Source: CAYVSF01 sp046482855 (GTDB taxonomy: Bacteria; Bacteroidota; Bacteroidia; Bacteroidales; UBA12077). Taken from it: a DNA stretch of 8,868 bases. This document shows, piece after piece, positions 6,118-8,868 of the stretch. The position numbers and the translations under genes are program-made. Location of the stretch: positions 1 to 8,868 of the forward strand of contig JAWOEH010000189.1 in the NCBI GenBank assembly GCA_046482855.1, written 5' to 3'. Numbering within the stretch: the first letter of the stretch is position 1; every line of letters starts with the position of its first letter. The notes under the pieces were generated by a model. That model ran no database searches. It had not been told where the DNA came from and worked only from the letters and a program-made list of their open reading frames with translations.

Positions 6118-7431
6118 ATGAAAAGCAAAAGTTATTCTTTTTTAATTAGTTTATTGTTTATCTTCTTTGCAAGCTGTGAGGAGGATAAGTCTGTTCCTTC
6201 TGCCGACTTTTCGTTTGCCATAAACCCCGGGAATTTGTCTGTGGAGTTTACTAATATGTCATACGGCGAAGAGAATGTTACTTGGGATTTTGGTGACGGC
6301 GGGACGTCTTCAGCCAATAATCCGAAACACACCTACGATCAAAGTGGAAAATATACAGTAAGCCTAGCTGCCCATAATGGCGATGGAACTGCAATTTGCG
6401 AACAGGTTGTAGATATTCATTTGGCGGAAGAACTAGATAGTAAAATCAACACGAAATTTAACGAACAGACTGGTATGTGTTTGGTCGTGAATTCAATAGC
6501 TGACAATAAAGGAATGGTTACCAAAAGCCATAGCAGTATACGTTTGGGATTGGATAAAGATTTTACCGAAAAAGTAGCAGTAAAACGAAGAATAACAAGG
6601 ATAGAGGATTCAAGGGAATTTTCTTTTAACATCGAAAGCGATACACTTTATCTTTCTTTTTTAACACCTGCAACCACATTCTACTACCAGGTGCGACAGA
6701 GTTTTGTTACTTCTGAAGGATATAAGGGGGGACTTATCTCAGAAGTCCGCAGTTTTACAACGCCAGAAATGCCTGATATAGTGACTCAAATCGAAGAGCA
6801 CCCGGTATATCCATTCCTTTATACGATTAAACACAAATGTCCTTATTTTACTACAGAAATTGGAAGTCCGGTTTTTGCTGAGGATAGGGGGTTTACTAAT
6901 ACTTATTCACCAGTAGTTTTTGATGAAGAGGACTATGTATACTATAAAGAACCTGGCGCTGCAACTTATGTAAGTGCGACCTATTTTTATGGTTCGCATA
7001 AAGCTGTAAACATAGAAAGCCTTCAGGTAAACGATCTTTTTATGGGTTACCAACCGAATCAAGAACCTTTGAGAGGAACAAAAACAGAGGCGCAATTACT
7101 TGATGATAACACATTGAGATTGAGATTAATTACTGATGAATTTGATACTCTGGCTTTTGATATCGAAAACTACACCTATCAATACACAATCCCGGATGAG
7201 GTAGATAACGAAAATATTAAGTCGTGGTATTATTCGCAGCAAGATGGAGAGAAATTACATTACTCCGGAGGTGCCTATACATTGCATCTTTATAAGGAAA
7301 CCGCAGACGCTTATTTTGGGTACATTGTTCCTGCTATATATGGCAATAATATTGATTTAGAATACCAACTCGATGACAAAACGGAAACAAAAATAATCCG
7401 AGGCCTTGTTTTTAAGGCCATGAAGCTATAG
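6118..7431 (+). CDS. PKD-domain lipoprotein, probably surface-exposed, function unknown
   Basis: The 437-residue protein opens with a lipoprotein signal peptide: basic MKSK, a hydrophobic run 6-18 and lipobox FASC with lipidated Cys20. Cys20 is followed by Glu-Glu-Asp-Lys, an acidic stretch of the kind that sends Bacteroidota lipoproteins to the cell surface (inference). Residues 28-101 form one PKD domain with WDFGDGG (56-62), the HTY turn (71-73) and GKYTVSL (77-83). PKD domains are beta-sandwich spacers, often in adhesins, polysaccharide-binding proteins and secreted enzymes. Residues 105-437 match no family I recognise; they are rich in beta-prone Tyr, Thr and Phe, with an Fn3-like stretch near 190-216 (TTFYYQVRQSF ... 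VRSFTTPE). No catalytic motif is visible. No SusC/SusD genes or glycan enzymes lie nearby. The gene is more AT-rich than folC. The start is fixed by the signal peptide. Confidence 0.85.
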   Translation: MKSKSYSFLISLLFIFFASCEEDKSVPSADFSFAINPGNLSVEFTNMSYGEENVTWDFGDGGTSSANNPKHTYDQSGKYTVSLAAHNGDGTAICEQVVDIHLAEELDSKINTKFNEQTGMCLVVNSIADNKGMVTKSHSSIRLGLDKDFTEKVAVKRRITRIEDSREFSFNIESDTLYLSFLTPATTFYYQVRQSFVTSEGYKGGLISEVRSFTTPEMPDIVTQIEEHPVYPFLYTIKHKCPYFTTEIGSPVFAEDRGFTNTYSPVVFDEEDYVYYKEPGAATYVSATYFYGSHKAVNIESLQVNDLFMGYQPNQEPLRGTKTEAQLLDDNTLRLRLITDEFDTLAFDIENYTYQYTIPDEVDNENIKSWYYSQQDGEKLHYSGGAYTLHLYKETADAYFGYIVPAIYGNNIDLEYQLDDKTETKIIRGLVFKAMKL

Positions 7432-7440
7432 TACCTAATA

Positions 7441-7496
7441 TTAAAAACAAAAACACCCGCTTGCAGTGATATTTCTCATAATGTTTGCGGGTGTTT
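7441..7496 (-). terminator. Terminator hairpin between convergent genes, overlapping the HEM4 gene end
   Basis: A perfect 10-bp stem, AAACACCCGC (7451-7460) with GCGGGTGTTT (7487-7496), closes a 26-base loop. On the minus strand it continues into a T-rich tract (7450-7441), so it mainly terminates the HEM4 gene. On the plus strand the trailing T-run is short, but the same stem may also stop the lipoprotein transcript. One arm lies inside the last codons of the minus-strand gene. Confidence 0.7.
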
Positions 7497-8375
7497 ACTA
7501 TTGTAGGGTTCAAGGTTAAAGAAACGTGCAATTGATTTGGCATAATCATCGAAGGATCGGAAGTTTTTGGCGATCATGTCCACTTGTATGCCTGCCAACT
7601 CAGCATTGTTTGCAGTATAGGGGCCAAAACAGGCCATTTTACAGGTAAGTGATGAAATATTGCACATTTTTGCCAGCGCAAATGCTTCGCCACCACTCGA
7701 AAAGGCAATCATATCGTATTCGCCTTCGCGTATACCCTTTAAAACCCGACGAGTATGTGCCGTAGTAACAGGTTGCGTGGTATAGCCCTGCACTTTGTTA
7801 CATGTAATTCCCATGCGTTGTGCCTCTCGGATAAATTGAGGTATCACATTAGGTTCATTGATTATTGACACCTTTGGCGCCACAAGTAGCATTTCTTTGC
7901 CCTTGTATTCCTTATTTGCCTCAATATACGATAAGATTCCCATCATACTGGGTTCGGGTACATCAACAGGCGTTGTATATCCCAACTCCTCGAGGTATTC
8001 TTTGTCTTTTCCCAATACATAATAATTAGCGTGGTAAGGAATATTCTTTCCAAATGCTTTTTTCATTTGATTATCATAGGCGCTTATTGCATTCCGACTG
8101 GGTAGCACTACAAAGTCGAATGCGTGTGGCGAGTAGGCAGAACCACCAAGGGAATCGGAAATCCCTGACATATCGACAAGCGAATCGTACACCAAGGTTT
8201 CAATTGTTGGCATAGCCGTTACTGTGGCACCGTATTTCTCCAATGAAGCCCGGAGTCGTTTAGCATAAATCTTTGGAGCTGTAATCACTATTCGCTTATC
8301 CTGTAAGGGGAGGTGCTCGGTGCACCCTGAAAAAAGAATGCTCCCAAAAAGCAAAATTGAAAATAGTTGTCGCAT
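7476..8375 (-). CDS. Uroporphyrinogen-III synthase (HEM4) domain lipoprotein
   Basis: The 299-residue protein resembles uroporphyrinogen-III synthase, the two-lobed enzyme that cyclises hydroxymethylbilane in tetrapyrrole synthesis. First-lobe features are RIVITAPKIYAKRLRASLEK (28-47) running into YGATVTAMPTIET, and FDFVVLPSRNAISAY (86-100). The return segments are VLGKDKEYLEELGY (120-133), DMIAFSSGGEAFAL (221-234), FGPYTANNAELAGIQV (250-265) and SFDDYAKSIARFF (274-286). Unlike normal cytoplasmic HemD (about 250 residues), it begins with MRQLFSILLFGSILFSGC, a lipoprotein signal with Cys18 as lipidation site, and the HEM4 domain starts about ten residues later. No later in-frame ATG gives a complete domain, so the signal seems genuine. 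No other haem or cobalamin gene is nearby. Enzyme activity is doubtful for an exported protein; tetrapyrrole binding is an alternative. It has its own consensus promoter and terminator. Confidence 0.8.
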   Translation of the reverse strand: MRQLFSILLFGSILFSGCTEHLPLQDKRIVITAPKIYAKRLRASLEKYGATVTAMPTIETLVYDSLVDMSGISDSLGGSAYSPHAFDFVVLPSRNAISAYDNQMKKAFGKNIPYHANYYVLGKDKEYLEELGYTTPVDVPEPSMMGILSYIEANKEYKGKEMLLVAPKVSIINEPNVIPQFIREAQRMGITCNKVQGYTTQPVTTAHTRRVLKGIREGEYDMIAFSSGGEAFALAKMCNISSLTCKMACFGPYTANNAELAGIQVDMIAKNFRSFDDYAKSIARFFNLEPYNSKHPQTL

Positions 8376-8403
8376 TGTTTTAAGTGTTTAACCGATGAAT
8401 TCA

Positions 8404-8434
8404 CAAAGATATTCGCTCATAAGCATTTTGGCAA
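8404..8434 (-). promoter_or_regulatory. Bacteroidota-type promoter of the HEM4 lipoprotein gene
   Basis: On the minus strand, TTG (8434-8432) and TATCTTTG (8411-8404) lie 20 nt apart, matching the -33/-7 pattern. The predicted start is near 8398, about 25 nt before the ATG at 8375. Confidence 0.75.
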
Positions 8435-8473
8435 GAAAATGATCTTTCCTATATCGTAACCCGTGAATTCGAG

Positions 8474-8640
8474 GATGCCGGAGGCATTTGATGTTTATAG
8501 CAATATAGAAAATAGGCTCCCGATTCCTTCCGAATCGCACATTTCATTCTGTCTGGACTAGCCAGTTTGCGCTGTTGAGAAAAACGAACTAATGGGGCAA
8601 ACAACGAAATGCGATCTCATGACCCAAATAGGAAGGGAGG
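8474..8640. other. Cluster of short and nested inverted repeats, candidate structured or dispersed element
   Basis: Two simple hairpins open the region: ATGCC/GGCAT (8475-8479 with 8483-8487) and CGATTC/GAATCG (8521-8526 with 8532-8537). Then three pairings nest inside one another: CCTTCC 8526-8531 with GGAAGG 8631-8636; 8534-8545 with 8606-8615 (two bases bulged); GTTTGC 8565-8570 with GCAAAC 8596-8601. The first and outer pairings partly compete. The region has no coding frame. It may be a structured RNA or the end of a dispersed repeat; neither is proven. Confidence 0.4.
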
Positions 8641-8868
8641 AGAAAAGGGGGGATTGCATGTTGTTGAGTCGTTGCACGCAGAATCTCTAATACATGCAAT
8701 ATAAATTCAGGAGGAAATCACATTCTGAAAACAAGCAGGATGAAAAACAAAAACAGAAAGAGAAAGGGAATTGACCAATTAAGCGTTGGTTACACTCCTT
8801 CCGCCGGTTGTTTAACCACATGTGGATTGGAGGATATATTCCTTCTGTCCTGTTTATGATTCTGTAGC
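8641..8868. other. Right-end intergenic tail, no supported gene
   Basis: Purine-rich DNA with AGGAGG near 8709-8714 and short open frames only. One, 8740-8859 plus, would encode 39 residues with a very basic start (MKNKNRKRKG) and three cysteines near the end. Another, 8592-8690 plus, would encode 32 residues. Neither resembles a known family nor has a consensus promoter. A gene could begin just beyond the window edge, with this as its upstream region. Confidence 0.35.

Noticed and set aside
1..8868. CRISPR array, defence or toxin-antitoxin system, phage genes
   Set aside because: No regularly spaced direct repeats and no proteins of those families were seen on either strand.

Overview
The window reads as a chromosomal stretch of a Bacteroidota member, probably Bacteroidales or Marinilabiliales-like (inference). 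The clues are several promoters of the Bacteroidota type (TTG/TTTG, then TAnnTTTG), no useful Shine-Dalgarno sequences before the main genes, a PKD lipoprotein whose lipidated Cys is followed by acidic residues, and a tRNA gene without an encoded CCA. No phage, CRISPR, toxin-antitoxin or defence module is visible. Most genes are housekeeping.

Layout. Positions 1-506 are AT-rich and gene-free, holding two hairpin terminators, a 16-bp tandem duplication and a palindromic element. Next is a minus-strand cluster read from right to left: a PIN-PhoH ATPase (2870-1545), a SixA-type phosphohistidine phosphatase (1463-969) and the first half of an Ppx/GppA exopolyphosphatase (953-507). The last is cut off at its conserved DIGGGS motif. 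Divergent from phoH, on the plus strand, are a small nitroreductase (3016-3525) and folC (3586-4878). A 9-bp inverted repeat brackets the likely -7 element of the nitroreductase promoter.

Downstream of folC is a promoter and an intact tRNA-Val(TAC) with terminator (5041-5150). About 230 bp further on is a second, 5'-truncated tRNA-Val(TAC) with its own related terminator. About 735 bp without a recognisable gene follow, then a PKD-domain lipoprotein on the plus strand (6118-7431). It converges on a minus-strand gene (8375-7476) whose protein has a uroporphyrinogen-III synthase (HEM4) fold preceded by a lipoprotein signal peptide. The last ~490 bp hold that gene's promoter and a set of nested inverted repeats, but no convincing gene.

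How the genes relate. SixA and Ppx form a tight pair (15-nt gap) and would belong to a phosphate/polyphosphate cluster whose continuation (rest of ppx, perhaps ppk) is missing. FolC supplies folate metabolism, and PhoH is likely RNA-related. The two lipoprotein genes share a convergent 3' end but no evident pathway. The items most worth a second look are the exported HEM4-domain protein, the truncated ppx with the palindromic element beside it, the decayed tandem tRNA-Val, and the structured right-end element.
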